From: Oscillospiraceae bacterium
GTDB taxonomy: Bacteria > Bacillota > Clostridia > Oscillospirales > Ruminococcaceae
Assembly: GCA_009784625.1 (NCBI GenBank)
Contig: WRBI01000022.1
Location: 1 to 40,923 of the forward strand
Direction: 5' to 3'
DNA: 40,923 nt
The stretch's first letter is position 1. Each line of letters begins with the position of its first letter. This document shows positions 8,329 through 17,410 of this stretch, one piece after another. A program made the translations under genes and the position numbers. The notes beneath the pieces are model-generated. The model saw only the letters and a list, made by a program, of their open reading frames with translations. It did not search any database and was not told the origin of the DNA.

Positions 8329-8354
8329 ATTTTAGTGACTGTTTGAATTATAAT
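8325..8354 (+). promoter_or_regulatory. Possible promoter for rsmB operon
   Basis: TTGAAT (8325-8330) and TATAAT (8349-8354) are separated by 18 bp, overlapping the fmt stop codon. This would give rsmB-rlmN a start of their own. The spacing is slightly long and the surroundings are AT-rich, so a chance match is possible. Confidence 0.4.
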
Positions 8355-8439
8355 TATCTTTACAGTTATGCGTTATTTTTCTGTTGTTTGACAATATTAT
8401 TGTTTATTGTGACTGCAGACATTATTTTAGGAGCATTCT

Positions 8440-9747
8440 ATGAGAGACCCTCGCCAGATCGCGGCCAACGCCTTACTGGATGTTCAGCGCAGAGCCGCGT
8501 GGTCCAATCTCAGTCTTGATACATTTTTGCGCCGGCACCCCCTCCCGCCGGCTGGCGCGGCGTTTGCCTCCGCCCTCTTCTACGGAGTGATTGAACGACG
8601 CCTTACCCTTGACGCCTGCATTGCCGCGCACGCCGCGCAGCCACCCGAAAAACTCTCGCCCGAAGTGCTCACCGCTTTACGGCTCGGCATCTACCAGTTG
8701 TTGTATCTGGATGTGCCCGACCACGCGGCGGTTGCCGAAAGCGTCGAACTGGCGCGAAAGCTGCGCAAACCGCAGGCGGCCGGCTTTGTCAACGGTGTCC
8801 TGCGCGCTTTTTTGCGGTCAGGCAAGGCTGTCCCACTGCCGGAAGCACCGGTCGCGCGGCTCAGCCTTGAGTTTTCCTGCCCGGAACCGCTGGTCGAACT
8901 CCTGCTCGAAAATTACGGGGATCCGCCCGCCCACCGGTTTTTGGCCGACAGCCTGGGACGGCCGCCGGTGACCATTCGGGTAAATACATTGCGCATCGAT
9001 TCAAATAAACTCATCGACATTTTGGAATGCGAGGGCGTTCGGGCAACCCCACACCAGCTGTTGGCCGACTGTTTGCTGCTTGAGCAAACCGGTTCTCTGC
9101 CCGAACTGAAATCCTACCGCGACGGCCTTTTTCATGTACAGGATGTCTCATCTCAGCTGGCCGTTCATGCGCTGAACTTGCGGCCGGGGATGCGGGTGCT
9201 GGACACATGCGCGGCGCCGGGCGGCAAAACTTTCACCGCCGCCCAGCTGCTGGAAGGAAAAGGTGAGGTCGTCGCCTGTGACCTGCACGAGAAGCGGGTG
9301 GGGTTGATCGCCCGCCGAGCGCAGGAAATGGGGCTGACCGGGATCACCACCCTTTGCCGCGATATGAGCGGATTTCACCCGGATCTTGGCGAGTTTGACG
9401 CGGTTCTCTGTGACATGCCCTGTTCGGGGTACGGCGTGATTCGGCGCAAGCCTGAAATTAAATATAAACCGCTCAATGAGTTTGCAAATATTTCCAATAC
9501 ACAGTATAATATACTGGTAAGTTCGGCAAAATATTGTAAAGGCGAAGGCAGCCTGCTCTACTCGACTTGTACGTTTAACCCGGCTGAAAACGTCGAAGTG
9601 ACCGAACGTTTTGCCCGCGAACATCCCGCTTTTTCGCCCCGGCCGCTGGGTGGGTTGCTGGGCGGGGACACCAGCCGCACCCTGCTCGCCGAATTCGGCG
9701 GGGATGGCTTCTATCTGGCTGCTTTCCACAAAGGAGGCAACCCATGA
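8440..9747 (+). CDS. rsmB: 16S rRNA (cytosine(967)-C(5))-methyltransferase RsmB
   Basis: RsmB uses S-adenosylmethionine to methylate C967 of 16S rRNA. The 435-residue protein has an N-terminal NusB-like helical domain (about 1-140; MRDPRQIAANALLDV) and a Rossmann methyltransferase domain. Motifs seen are LDTCAAPGGKTFTAAQL (SAM site), CDMPCSGYGVIRRKPEIKY (general Cys motif IV) and YSTCTFNPAENVEV (catalytic Cys motif VI). ATG follows TTAGGAG by about 7 nt. Its stop overlaps the rlmN start (ATGA), so the two are translationally coupled. Confidence 0.96.
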   Translation: MRDPRQIAANALLDVQRRAAWSNLSLDTFLRRHPLPPAGAAFASALFYGVIERRLTLDACIAAHAAQPPEKLSPEVLTALRLGIYQLLYLDVPDHAAVAESVELARKLRKPQAAGFVNGVLRAFLRSGKAVPLPEAPVARLSLEFSCPEPLVELLLENYGDPPAHRFLADSLGRPPVTIRVNTLRIDSNKLIDILECEGVRATPHQLLADCLLLEQTGSLPELKSYRDGLFHVQDVSSQLAVHALNLRPGMRVLDTCAAPGGKTFTAAQLLEGKGEVVACDLHEKRVGLIARRAQEMGLTGITTLCRDMSGFHPDLGEFDAVLCDMPCSGYGVIRRKPEIKYKPLNEFANISNTQYNILVSSAKYCKGEGSLLYSTCTFNPAENVEVTERFAREHPAFSPRPLGGLLGGDTSRTLLAEFGGDGFYLAAFHKGGNP

Positions 9748-10781
9748 GTGCTGACAGGCTCAATCTGCGCGGCCTTGCCCGCACTGAGCTGGCCGGTCTG
9801 CTAAATGAGATGGAGCAACCCGCTTATCGTGCCAAACAAATTTTTAGCTGGCTTCACCAAAAGCGAGTGTCAACTTTTGACGAAATGACCAACTTACCTG
9901 CCAGCTTTCGCCAATCTCTTGCCCAAAGATGCACAATCGGCGGGGTAAAAGTGCAAAAAAGGCTTGTTTCTTCCATCGATGGTACGGTAAAATACTTATA
10001 TGGGCTGGATGGCGGCGATCTGGTTGAGGGTGTGCTGATGGGCCACCGCCATGGGAACAGCTTGTGCATCTCCTCTCAAGCGGGCTGCCGGATGGGCTGC
10101 GCTTTTTGCGCTTCGGCCCTGGGCGGGCTATCGCGGAACCTGACCACCGGCGAGATTCTCGGGCAGGTATATGCCGCCGCCGATGACATTGCCCCTGAGC
10201 GGATCGGGTCAATCGTGATGATGGGGGTAGGCGAGCCACTGGACAACTTCGAGAACGTCTGCCGGTTCCTTGAGCTGGTATCCCACCCGGATGGCTTTGG
10301 TCTGAGTTTGCGGCGGATATCGCTCTCGACCTGCGGGCTGGTGGACGAAATCTACAGGCTGGCCGAGAAGAAGTATCCGGTCACCCTCAGCGTATCCCTC
10401 CACGCGGCCAACGACGATCTGCGCAGCGAGCTGATGCCGATTAACCGCAAATATGGTATCGCCGCGCTGCTAAAAGCCTGCCGCGATTACTTTGAAGCCA
10501 CCGGGCGGCGGGTCAGCTTTGAATACTCGCTGATGGCCGGCAAGAACGACGCGGTCACGGACGCCAAAGCGCTGGCCGCGCTGTTAAAAGGGCGGGGGGA
10601 TCACGTAAACCTTATCCCGCACAACCCGGTCAAAGAGCGCGCGCTCACCCGCTCGAACCGCGAAACGGTGCTCGCATTCCAAAAAGAGCTGGAAATCCGC
10701 GGGATAAACGCCACCATCCGCCGGGAACTGGGCGCCGATCTTGACGCCGCCTGTGGGCAGCTAAGGCGAACAGATGGTTGA
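9744..10781 (+). CDS. rlmN: Dual-specificity RNA methyltransferase RlmN (radical SAM)
   Basis: RlmN methylates C2 of A2503 in 23S rRNA and A37 of some tRNAs by a radical SAM mechanism with a 4Fe-4S cluster. The 345-residue length fits. The cluster motif is CRMGCAFC (CxxxCxxC), and the resolving Cys sits near the C-terminus in AACGQLR. The phrases SSQAGCRMGCAFCAS, VVMMGVGEPLDNFENV-like (here IVMMGVGEPL), LSTCGLV and ISLHAAND-type (SVSLHAANDDLRSELMPIN) are diagnostic. The start overlaps the rsmB stop by 4 nt. RlmN lies in the same block in many Firmicutes, before the PrpC/PrkC pair. Confidence 0.97.
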   Translation: MSADRLNLRGLARTELAGLLNEMEQPAYRAKQIFSWLHQKRVSTFDEMTNLPASFRQSLAQRCTIGGVKVQKRLVSSIDGTVKYLYGLDGGDLVEGVLMGHRHGNSLCISSQAGCRMGCAFCASALGGLSRNLTTGEILGQVYAAADDIAPERIGSIVMMGVGEPLDNFENVCRFLELVSHPDGFGLSLRRISLSTCGLVDEIYRLAEKKYPVTLSVSLHAANDDLRSELMPINRKYGIAALLKACRDYFEATGRRVSFEYSLMAGKNDAVTDAKALAALLKGRGDHVNLIPHNPVKERALTRSNRETVLAFQKELEIRGINATIRRELGADLDAACGQLRRTDG

Positions 10782-10855
10782 TTTTGTTTGTATAATAATG
10801 TAATTGCGTTCGCATTTAATGAAATATCTCCGAAATATTTGGGAGGCAAGAGACA

Positions 10856-11656
10856 TTGATTACTATTTGTGGGGACACCGACATCGGCCTTGTCCGCAAG
10901 ACCAATCAAGACAGCTTTTCCTTTAAAGTCTTGGACGAGTTTCTCTGCTATGCCGTTGTATGTGACGGTATGGGCGGAACGAGCGGCGGACACATCGCCT
11001 CCCAGACGGCCACCGCTTTTGTAACCAAGGCCCTTGAGCGCGACCTGGGGCCGGGGATGAGCGGCACTTCACTCAAAAATGTTATGATGAGCGCGGCGGC
11101 CGGGGCCAACGCGCTGGTTTACAGCGATTCCCGCGAGAACCCTGAGCTGGAGGGGATGGGCACAACCCTGGTGATCGCAGTGGTGTCCGGCGAGCGGGTG
11201 TATGTAACCTATGTGGGGGATAGCCGGGTTTACTATGTGAACGGCTACAAAGAGTCCACCCAGCTGACCAAAGACCACACGGTTGTGCAGATGTTGGTAG
11301 ACCTTGGCGAAATCTCGCCGGAAGAAGCCCTCACCCACCCCAAGCGCCACTTTATCACCCGCGCCGTGGGGGTTACCCCCAGTGTTGAGGCCGACTTTGC
11401 CGACCATCATTTTTTGCCTGGGGACAGCCTGCTTCTTTGCAGTGACGGGCTTTACGGCTATGTCGGGCCTGACCAGCTGACCGGCCGGCTTTTACACGAA
11501 CACCTTGCGCAGTGCAGACGAAGCGGCGGGGCGCAGACCTTGATCGAGCTGGCCAAAGCGATCGGCGGAGGAGGAGACAACATCACCGCCGTGGTCATCA
11601 GCCGCTCGGCTGAGGCAGGTGATCCGCCCCAAAGCCCGGGAGAGGAGGGCGTCTAA
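10856..11656 (+). CDS. prpC: Stp1/PrpC-type PP2C serine/threonine phosphatase
   Basis: A metal-dependent (Mn/Mg) protein phosphatase that reverses phosphorylation by the PASTA kinase encoded next. The 266-residue protein carries DTDIGLVRKTNQDSF, VCDGMGGTSGG, TYVGDSRVYYV, LLCSDGLYGYV and GGGDNITAVVI, covering the PP2C metal-binding aspartates in order. The start is TTG at 10856, preceded by GGGAGG about 10 nt upstream; no in-frame ATG precedes the conserved GDTDIG motif. A short acidic Pro-rich tail ends the protein. Its TAA abuts the kinase ATG, showing strong coupling. Confidence 0.96.
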   Translation: MITICGDTDIGLVRKTNQDSFSFKVLDEFLCYAVVCDGMGGTSGGHIASQTATAFVTKALERDLGPGMSGTSLKNVMMSAAAGANALVYSDSRENPELEGMGTTLVIAVVSGERVYVTYVGDSRVYYVNGYKESTQLTKDHTVVQMLVDLGEISPEEALTHPKRHFITRAVGVTPSVEADFADHHFLPGDSLLLCSDGLYGYVGPDQLTGRLLHEHLAQCRRSGGAQTLIELAKAIGGGGDNITAVVISRSAEAGDPPQSPGEEGV

Positions 11657-13609
11657 ATGGAATCTGGGATCGACAAATACATCGGCAAGAAACTGGAAGG
11701 CCGGTACGAAATTCAGCAGATAATCGGCATGGGCGGGATGGCCAACGTCTACAAAGCTTACGACGCCATCGACCAGCGCACCGTTTCGGTCAAAATCCTG
11801 CGGGAAGAGTATCTTGGCAACGCCGAATTTTTGCGCCGGTTTAAAAATGAAAGCAAGGCCATCGCCCTGCTCAATCACCCGAACATTGTTCAGGTCTACG
11901 ATGTCGCCTTTACCAACCGGATGCAGTCGATCGTGATGGAATACATCGATGGGATTACCCTGAAAGACTACATCGAGCGGCAAGGTACGCTCAGCTGGAA
12001 AGAAGCCATCCACTTCACGCTCCAAATTCTGGACGCGCTCGACCACGCCCACGAAAAGGGCATTGTCCACCGGGATATCAAACCGCACAACATCATGCTT
12101 TTGCAAAACGGAATGATTAAGGTCACCGACTTCGGAATCGCCCGCTTTGCCCGAAGCGAAGTGAAGACCATCACCGACCGGGCAATCGGCAGTGTACACT
12201 ATATCAGCCCCGAACAGGCGATGGGCGACAATACCGACCAAAAAACAGATATCTACTCGGTGGGCGTTTTGCTCTTTGAGATGTTGACCGGCCGGGTGCC
12301 TTTTGAAGCCGATACCGCGGTCTCGGTAGCCATCAAACACATTCAGTCAAAGGCGGCCCGCCCAACCCAGATCAACCCCTCCATCCCCCAGGGGCTGGAG
12401 GAGATCACAATGCGGGCGATGGAAAAAGACGCCGCCCACCGCTACCAAACCACCCAGGCCATGACTGAGGACATCGAAAAGTTTAAGCACGACCCATCCA
12501 TCCAATTCCAATACAAATATCTCGGCGGCGAGAGCGAAAAGTCTGAGCGCAAGAAATACCGCAAAGCCATCGATAAAACGAGAGAGGAGAAAACGTTGCA
12601 CAAGCAAAATCGAAAAAAACGAGTGCCCTACCTGCCGATACTTGCCGGCGTCACCTTTGCCTTTGTGCTGGCTACGCTCGCCTTTCTCGGCCTTATGATC
12701 TCCCTGCAAAACCCCTTTGCCCAAGTCGAAGAGGTGCGGGTACCCAATCTGGTCGGCCTGCGGTTTGACACCGCGCTCAGCCAATACGCCGAACTGGGTG
12801 TGGAAATCATCCAGGAGTCTGTGACACACAACGTCGACTTCGCGCCGGGCGTCATCTTTGAGCAGAACCCCCGGGCCGGGCGGACAGTCCGCGAGGGCAG
12901 TGAGATCCGGGTGATGGTCAGCGAGGGCCAGCAGGTCTTTCAGCTCGAAAACTTTAACGGCCAGCCCTCTCACATGGTCAGAAGCTGGCTGCGCGAGCGG
13001 GGCTTGCAGTATGAAATCTTCAACGAACACAACTCCACCGTCGTGGTCGGCGATATCATCTACACCAACCCCTCCGCGCTGTCTGAGGTGCGTTCAGGGG
13101 ATATCATTCAGCTGTTTGTAAGCATTGGTCAGGATGTGCAGCTCCGCTCTGTCCCCGATGTGCGGGGGATGACATTGCAGGCCGCCCGGCAGATGCTTGA
13201 GATGCATAACTTGCGGGTGGGTGAAGTCACTTACGATCAGAGTGACCAGCCGACCGACACCGTCATCGCGCAAACCCCCGACTCGGGTACCCTTCACCAA
13301 GAGGGTTCGGCCATCAATCTGGTGGTCAGCCAGGGCAGTGCGATGACCCACGTTTCCATTCGGGTGGAACTGCCTGCCTTTGACGGTGACGTGCAGTTAC
13401 AGGCCTTTGCCGACAATGTGCTGGTGCATGACACGGTACTAAACCCGTCTGAAGTCGGTGTCTGGCAGCCGGCGTTTTCGGGAACAGACGAGCTTGTGTC
13501 CATCCAGGTTCTCATCAACGGGCACCTTTACCAGGACTTCCAGCTTGATTTCTCAGCCAACCCGCCCACCTTCCAAATACTGGACACTTGGGAAGTTTTC
13601 CTGCCATGA
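11657..13609 (+). CDS. prkC: PASTA-domain serine/threonine protein kinase (PrkC/StkP type)
   Basis: A membrane kinase sensing muropeptides or lipid II and controlling cell wall growth, division and, in spore-formers, germination. The kinase domain (about 15-280) has the Gly loop GMGGMANVY, catalytic Lys in SVKIL (K46), HRDIKPHN and DFGIARF. A basic juxtamembrane region (about 295-322) and one membrane helix (about 327-348) follow. Three PASTA repeats come next, beginning near VPNLVGLRFDTA, FQLENFNGQ and VPDVRGMTLQAA, then a C-terminal beta-rich tail of about 85 residues after SQGSAMTH. Many PrkC proteins have three or four PASTA units, so this is normal. The stop overlaps rsgA. Confidence 0.96.
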   Translation: MESGIDKYIGKKLEGRYEIQQIIGMGGMANVYKAYDAIDQRTVSVKILREEYLGNAEFLRRFKNESKAIALLNHPNIVQVYDVAFTNRMQSIVMEYIDGITLKDYIERQGTLSWKEAIHFTLQILDALDHAHEKGIVHRDIKPHNIMLLQNGMIKVTDFGIARFARSEVKTITDRAIGSVHYISPEQAMGDNTDQKTDIYSVGVLLFEMLTGRVPFEADTAVSVAIKHIQSKAARPTQINPSIPQGLEEITMRAMEKDAAHRYQTTQAMTEDIEKFKHDPSIQFQYKYLGGESEKSERKKYRKAIDKTREEKTLHKQNRKKRVPYLPILAGVTFAFVLATLAFLGLMISLQNPFAQVEEVRVPNLVGLRFDTALSQYAELGVEIIQESVTHNVDFAPGVIFEQNPRAGRTVREGSEIRVMVSEGQQVFQLENFNGQPSHMVRSWLRERGLQYEIFNEHNSTVVVGDIIYTNPSALSEVRSGDIIQLFVSIGQDVQLRSVPDVRGMTLQAARQMLEMHNLRVGEVTYDQSDQPTDTVIAQTPDSGTLHQEGSAINLVVSQGSAMTHVSIRVELPAFDGDVQLQAFADNVLVHDTVLNPSEVGVWQPAFSGTDELVSIQVLINGHLYQDFQLDFSANPPTFQILDTWEVFLP

Positions 13610-14505
13610 GCGGTGGGTTGACCGGAAGAATCGTCAAGGCGACCGGCGGATTTTACTATGTAGACCTGCCTGTCGGGGATGGTTTTGAGCGGGTTGAGTG
13701 CCGGGGCAAAGGCGTTCTGCGCAAGCGGGGGGAAACCCCGCTGGTCGGGGATATGGCCGTCATCGAGCGGACACCGGAGGGCGGGGGCAGTGTATCACAG
13801 CTTTTGCCGCGCACAAACAGCCTTATCCGCCCGCCGCTCGCAAACCTTGACCGGATGGTGCTTGTGTTGTCCGTTTCTGACCCCGCACCCAATCTTTTGG
13901 TGGCCGACACTTACCTGACCATCCTCGCGCACCGGGAGATTGACGCGCTGATCGCACTTACCAAAACCGACCTGGCCTCATCCCAATGGCTGGAGGATAT
14001 TTACACGCACGCCGGGTTTTCTGTTTACCCGGTTGGGCAGGACGGCAGCGGGCTTGACCGGCTGACCGGCGCGCTCGCGGCCGGAATCTCAGCTTTTTGT
14101 GGAAACAGCGGGGTCGGCAAATCCACTCTGCTCAACCGGATTCATCCGCAGCTGGGGCTCGCTACCGGCCAGACCAGCAAAAAGCTGGGACGCGGCCGGC
14201 ACACCACTCGCCATGTTGAGCTTCTGCCTTTGCCCGGCGGCGGGCTGGTCGCCGACACGCCGGGGTTTTCCTCCCTCGAAATGCTCAGGATGGGCCACAT
14301 TCCAAAAGAGGAGCTGGCACCATGCTTTATCGAATTCGCGCCATATCTCGGCAAATGCCGGTTTAACGACTGTTCACACACGCTGGAGGCCGGATGCGCC
14401 ATACTTGAGGCACTCGGGCAGGGCAAGGTCGGAAAAACCCGTCACGAAAACTACCGTAACCTTTACGCGCAGGCAAAGGAAGTGAAGGATTGGGAGCAGA
14501 GATAA
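13606..14505 (+). CDS. rsgA: Ribosome small subunit-dependent GTPase RsgA
   Basis: RsgA is a circularly permuted GTPase that checks late 30S subunit assembly. The 299-residue protein has an N-terminal OB-fold (GRIVKATGGFYYVDL), then G4 (LTKTDL), G1 (GNSGVGKSTLLN), G2-like RHTTRH and G3 (DTPGFSS) in the permuted order. A C-terminal zinc motif follows, CRFNDCSHTLEAGC (Cys, Cys, His, Cys). ATG at 13606 overlaps the prkC TGA by 4 nt and is preferred to an in-frame TTG at 13588. rpe, which commonly separates rsgA from thiN in Firmicutes, is absent. Confidence 0.97.
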   Translation: MSGGLTGRIVKATGGFYYVDLPVGDGFERVECRGKGVLRKRGETPLVGDMAVIERTPEGGGSVSQLLPRTNSLIRPPLANLDRMVLVLSVSDPAPNLLVADTYLTILAHREIDALIALTKTDLASSQWLEDIYTHAGFSVYPVGQDGSGLDRLTGALAAGISAFCGNSGVGKSTLLNRIHPQLGLATGQTSKKLGRGRHTTRHVELLPLPGGGLVADTPGFSSLEMLRMGHIPKEELAPCFIEFAPYLGKCRFNDCSHTLEAGCAILEALGQGKVGKTRHENYRNLYAQAKEVKDWEQR

Positions 14506-15146
14506 CGCCATTTGGCTGCGTCGTTTTGGGCGCGGGCGAGGTAGTTGACCCCAAACGTTTGGCCGGGCTGATCGCGCCCGGCCCTTTTGTCATCTGCGCG
14601 GACGGCGGGCTTATCCACGCGCCGGCGCTCGGGCTGACCCCAAACCTTCTGGTCGGCGATTTTGATTCGCTCACCGAGCCGCCGATTGACATCCCACGCG
14701 TAACGCTCTCCCCCGAAAAAAATTACACCGACTCGTTTTACGCCGCCCGACAAGCGGTCGAGTATGGGCATACCCGTCTCCTCCTCACCGGGATGCTGGG
14801 CGGGCGGCTGGATCACACGCTGGCCAACATCCAGCTGCTGGCCGGGCTGGCCAAAGACGGCGCGGACGCTATGGTTACCGACGGGCAAACCGACCTGTTC
14901 GCGCTGGCAGGCAGCGGCCAGCGCGCATTGCCCTGCCGAGCGGGCTGTTATTTCTCGCTCTTCGCGCTCGAAACCTGCCGGGGCTTATCGATTTTTGGAG
15001 CCAAATACAGGCTCGACAACCACACCTTACGCCCACACGACCCCCGCGCAATCAGCAACGAGTTCGCCGGGCAAGATGTGGTCATCAGCCAAACCGGCGG
15101 CCTGCTGGCCGCGGTGGTCACGCCGAAAAATTCTTTACCCCGCTAA
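14490..15146 (+). CDS. thiN: Thiamine diphosphokinase
   Basis: It makes thiamine diphosphate from thiamine and ATP, completing cofactor salvage. The 218-residue protein shows the family order: ICADGGLIHAPALGLTP, LLVGDFDSLTEP, EKNYTDSFYAARQA, LTGMLGGRLDHTLANIQLL, and a C-terminal beta domain with LSIFGAKYRLDNHTL and SNEF. The start is probably TTG at 14490, overlapping rsgA by 16 nt, with GTGAAGG a few nt upstream. No ATG lies before the conserved first strand, so the exact start is uncertain. Confidence 0.93.
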   Translation: MGAEITPFGCVVLGAGEVVDPKRLAGLIAPGPFVICADGGLIHAPALGLTPNLLVGDFDSLTEPPIDIPRVTLSPEKNYTDSFYAARQAVEYGHTRLLLTGMLGGRLDHTLANIQLLAGLAKDGADAMVTDGQTDLFALAGSGQRALPCRAGCYFSLFALETCRGLSIFGAKYRLDNHTLRPHDPRAISNEFAGQDVVISQTGGLLAAVVTPKNSLPR

Positions 15147-15208
15147 AGTTCTTGTGTGCGCGTGCCGATAGTCTTTGTGTATGACATCTTTTTTGGGAGG
15201 TCGCGCGC

Positions 15209-15793
15209 ATGAATATGAACAATGTCGGTCAGTTGAGCACTTCGGCATATATAAATCAGGGATCGCCAAAAACGCCGGCTGACCCGTCCGGCAAGGGCAC
15301 GGGCGAACAAAGCCCGGCCGCCATCATCTCAATCAGTGGGCAGACAACCGCTGATCAAACCATTCCGGCGGCACTCGACCCGGAAGAAGCGCGCGCCACG
15401 CTGGCCGAAGAACTTGATCGGATTCGCGCCCAGAACGAGCATATCCGCCAGCAGATGGAATCCGCCCGCGAGCAGGGCGAGGCCAAGGCTGAAGCGATGC
15501 GGATGATGGCCAAGGCCCTCGAGATTGCCCGGCGGATCATGATGGGCGACAATGTGCCGGCTGAAGACCACAAGTTTTTGATGGAATTTGACGCCGCCCT
15601 TTACGGCAAGGCACTGACCATGCGGATCAACCGGCAGGACCCCACCGACTACGAGCGGCTGAGCGAAGACGAGAGTGCCCGCGAAACCGATTCCGCGCCG
15701 GAAGTAAACGGCAGCATGAGCCGGTGGCTGAGCAGCTTTTCACCCGCAATTCCCGCGACTTCAGCGCCCGAACTGCCCACAGTCGCCGTTTAA
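15209..15793 (+). CDS. Hypothetical protein with central coiled coil
   Basis: I do not assign a function. The 194-residue product has a polar, low-complexity N-terminus (about 1-55), a charged helical segment likely to be coiled coil (about 58-100; ATLAEELDRIRAQNEHIRQQ), then IARRIMMGDNVPAEDHKFLMEFDAALYGKA. The last stretch resembles, from memory, short hypothetical proteins of Clostridia with a G-D-x-V-P...D..FLM.....LY pattern. No signal peptide or membrane helix is visible. A good GGGAGG site precedes ATG. It follows thiN by 62 bp and ends before a bidirectional terminator, so it may be the last gene of the housekeeping block. Confidence 0.8.
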   Translation: MNMNNVGQLSTSAYINQGSPKTPADPSGKGTGEQSPAAIISISGQTTADQTIPAALDPEEARATLAEELDRIRAQNEHIRQQMESAREQGEAKAEAMRMMAKALEIARRIMMGDNVPAEDHKFLMEFDAALYGKALTMRINRQDPTDYERLSEDESARETDSAPEVNGSMSRWLSSFSPAIPATSAPELPTVAV

Positions 15794-15808
15794 TACCCGA
15801 CAAATAGA

Positions 15809-15840
15809 AATCCCCGCACAGTGTAACCTGTGCGGGGATT
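15809..15840. terminator. Bidirectional terminator between hypothetical gene and abgT-like gene
   Basis: A perfect 13-bp stem, AATCCCCGCACAG and CTGTGCGGGGATT, encloses the loop TGTAAC, with T-rich sequence on the plus-strand side and A/T-rich flanks. It sits between two convergent genes and can serve both. Confidence 0.85.
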
Positions 15841-15847
15841 TTCCATT

Positions 15848-17389
15848 TTAATAGAAGATGGGTGCGCCCGGCCCGGGCGGTATTCCCAACAAGAACCAGA
15901 CAGCGAACAGCAGAATCCACCCGGACAGGAAGAATATCTGGTAAGGGGTCATGACCGAGATAACGGTGCCGATTCCGGCCTGTTTGTTGTACTTGCGCAC
16001 ATACGCGATCATCATCGGGAAAAACGGCATTAACGGCGAAATCATGTTGGTGGTCGAATCCCCGATCCGGTGGGCGAGCTGCGTCATCTCCGGCGAAAGA
16101 CCGAGCAGCATAAACATGGGCACAAAGACCGGGGCCATTACCGCCCACTTTGCGATGTCCAGCGAAAAGAACAGGTCGATAAACGCGGTCACCAAAATAA
16201 AAGCAATGAGCAACGGCAACCCGACAAAGCCGATCGCGGTCAGCAAATCGGCCCCGCCAATCGAGAGGATCACCCCCAAGTTTGAATAATTAAAGTGGGC
16301 GACAAACTGGGCTGCAAAAAAGATGAGCACCAGAAAATCAACCATCCCCTTGATCGACTCAACCATCATGGCGACCACATCGTTGTCGCTTTTGATGGTC
16401 TTTGCGCCGATCCCGTAGGCCAATCCGGGGATGAGAAATCCGGCGGTGACAAAGAAGATGATCCCGCTCATAAACGGGGAAACCAAAACCCCGCCCGTCT
16501 GCGGGTTGCGCAAGACCGAACCTTCAGGCAAAAGCGCGAGCAGAATGACCGCGATGTAGACGACCATAGCGATCGCCGCCCAGCGCAGGCCCCTTCGCTC
16601 AATTGGCGTGATCGCTTCGATTTCGCCGGACTGCTCGCCGTCGTATTTTCCAAGACGGGGCTCGACAATCCGGTCTGTCACCCAAGCGCCCAGCGCGGTG
16701 ACCAAGACGGTCGAGGCCATCATAAAATACCAGTTGCTGACCGGCAGCACCAGATAATCGGGGTCGAGCAGATTGGCCGCCTGTGTGCTGATTCCCGCGA
16801 AAATGACGTCATTTGGCGCAATGAACAGGTTGGCCGCCCAGCCGCCCGACACCCCCGCAAATGACGCGGCCAGCCCGGCCAGCGGATGCCGCTTACAGCT
16901 GATAAAGAGCAGCGCCGAGAGCGGCATGAGCACCACAAACCCGAATACCGAGGCCACGCTTGAGAGAATCCCCAAAAAGACGACTACCGGGCTGAGCAAT
17001 GCACGCGGGGTAACGGCCGCGACCTTTCGCAGTATACATCCGAGCAGGCCCGACCGGTCGGCCACCGATATCCCCAACATGACGGTAAACACGGTACCCA
17101 CCGGCAAAAACCCGGTAAAGTTGGATACAAACGACGTGATCATAAACCGCAGCCCGTCCGCATCAAGCAGGCTGACCGCCGCCACCCACTGCTCAACCAA
17201 GCCGCCTGTCTCGGGGTTCAGGGCATAAAAGCTGACCTGAACACCCGCACGCGCAGCCAGTGCTGATGCGGACATAACCACCAGCGAAAAGAGCACAAAT
17301 AGACTGGCGGGGTTGGGCAGCCGGTTTCCGGCCACCTCGATCTTATCCAGAAATCGCAGAAAAACGCCGGGGGTTTTGCCTTGTTCCAT
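15848..17389 (-). CDS. AbgT family transporter
   Basis: AbgT proteins are inner-membrane, ion-driven transporters; the E. coli member imports p-aminobenzoyl-glutamate and others have been linked to sulfonamide efflux. The 513-residue protein opens with FLDKIEVAGNRLPNPASLFVLFSL, the family hallmark, and has about 12 hydrophobic segments ending in FQ/IFFLSGWILLFAVWFLLGIPPGPGA-type text. PEMTQLAHRIGDSTTNMISPLMPF is another conserved block (substrate/ion site). ATG follows GGAGGATAATC. It lies 187 bp downstream of the transaldolase-family gene on the same strand, with a palindromic repeat between. The substrate is not deducible; folate-fragment uptake is possible. Confidence 0.93.
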   Translation of the reverse strand: MEQGKTPGVFLRFLDKIEVAGNRLPNPASLFVLFSLVVMSASALAARAGVQVSFYALNPETGGLVEQWVAAVSLLDADGLRFMITSFVSNFTGFLPVGTVFTVMLGISVADRSGLLGCILRKVAAVTPRALLSPVVVFLGILSSVASVFGFVVLMPLSALLFISCKRHPLAGLAASFAGVSGGWAANLFIAPNDVIFAGISTQAANLLDPDYLVLPVSNWYFMMASTVLVTALGAWVTDRIVEPRLGKYDGEQSGEIEAITPIERRGLRWAAIAMVVYIAVILLALLPEGSVLRNPQTGGVLVSPFMSGIIFFVTAGFLIPGLAYGIGAKTIKSDNDVVAMMVESIKGMVDFLVLIFFAAQFVAHFNYSNLGVILSIGGADLLTAIGFVGLPLLIAFILVTAFIDLFFSLDIAKWAVMAPVFVPMFMLLGLSPEMTQLAHRIGDSTTNMISPLMPFFPMMIAYVRKYNKQAGIGTVISVMTPYQIFFLSGWILLFAVWFLLGIPPGPGAPIFY

Positions 17390-17410
17390 CGATTATCCTC
17401 CACAATATAA

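Noticed and set aside
11492-12340. 282-codon minus-strand frame opposite prkC
   Set aside because: Shadow of the kinase domain; no ribosome site or recognisable domain.
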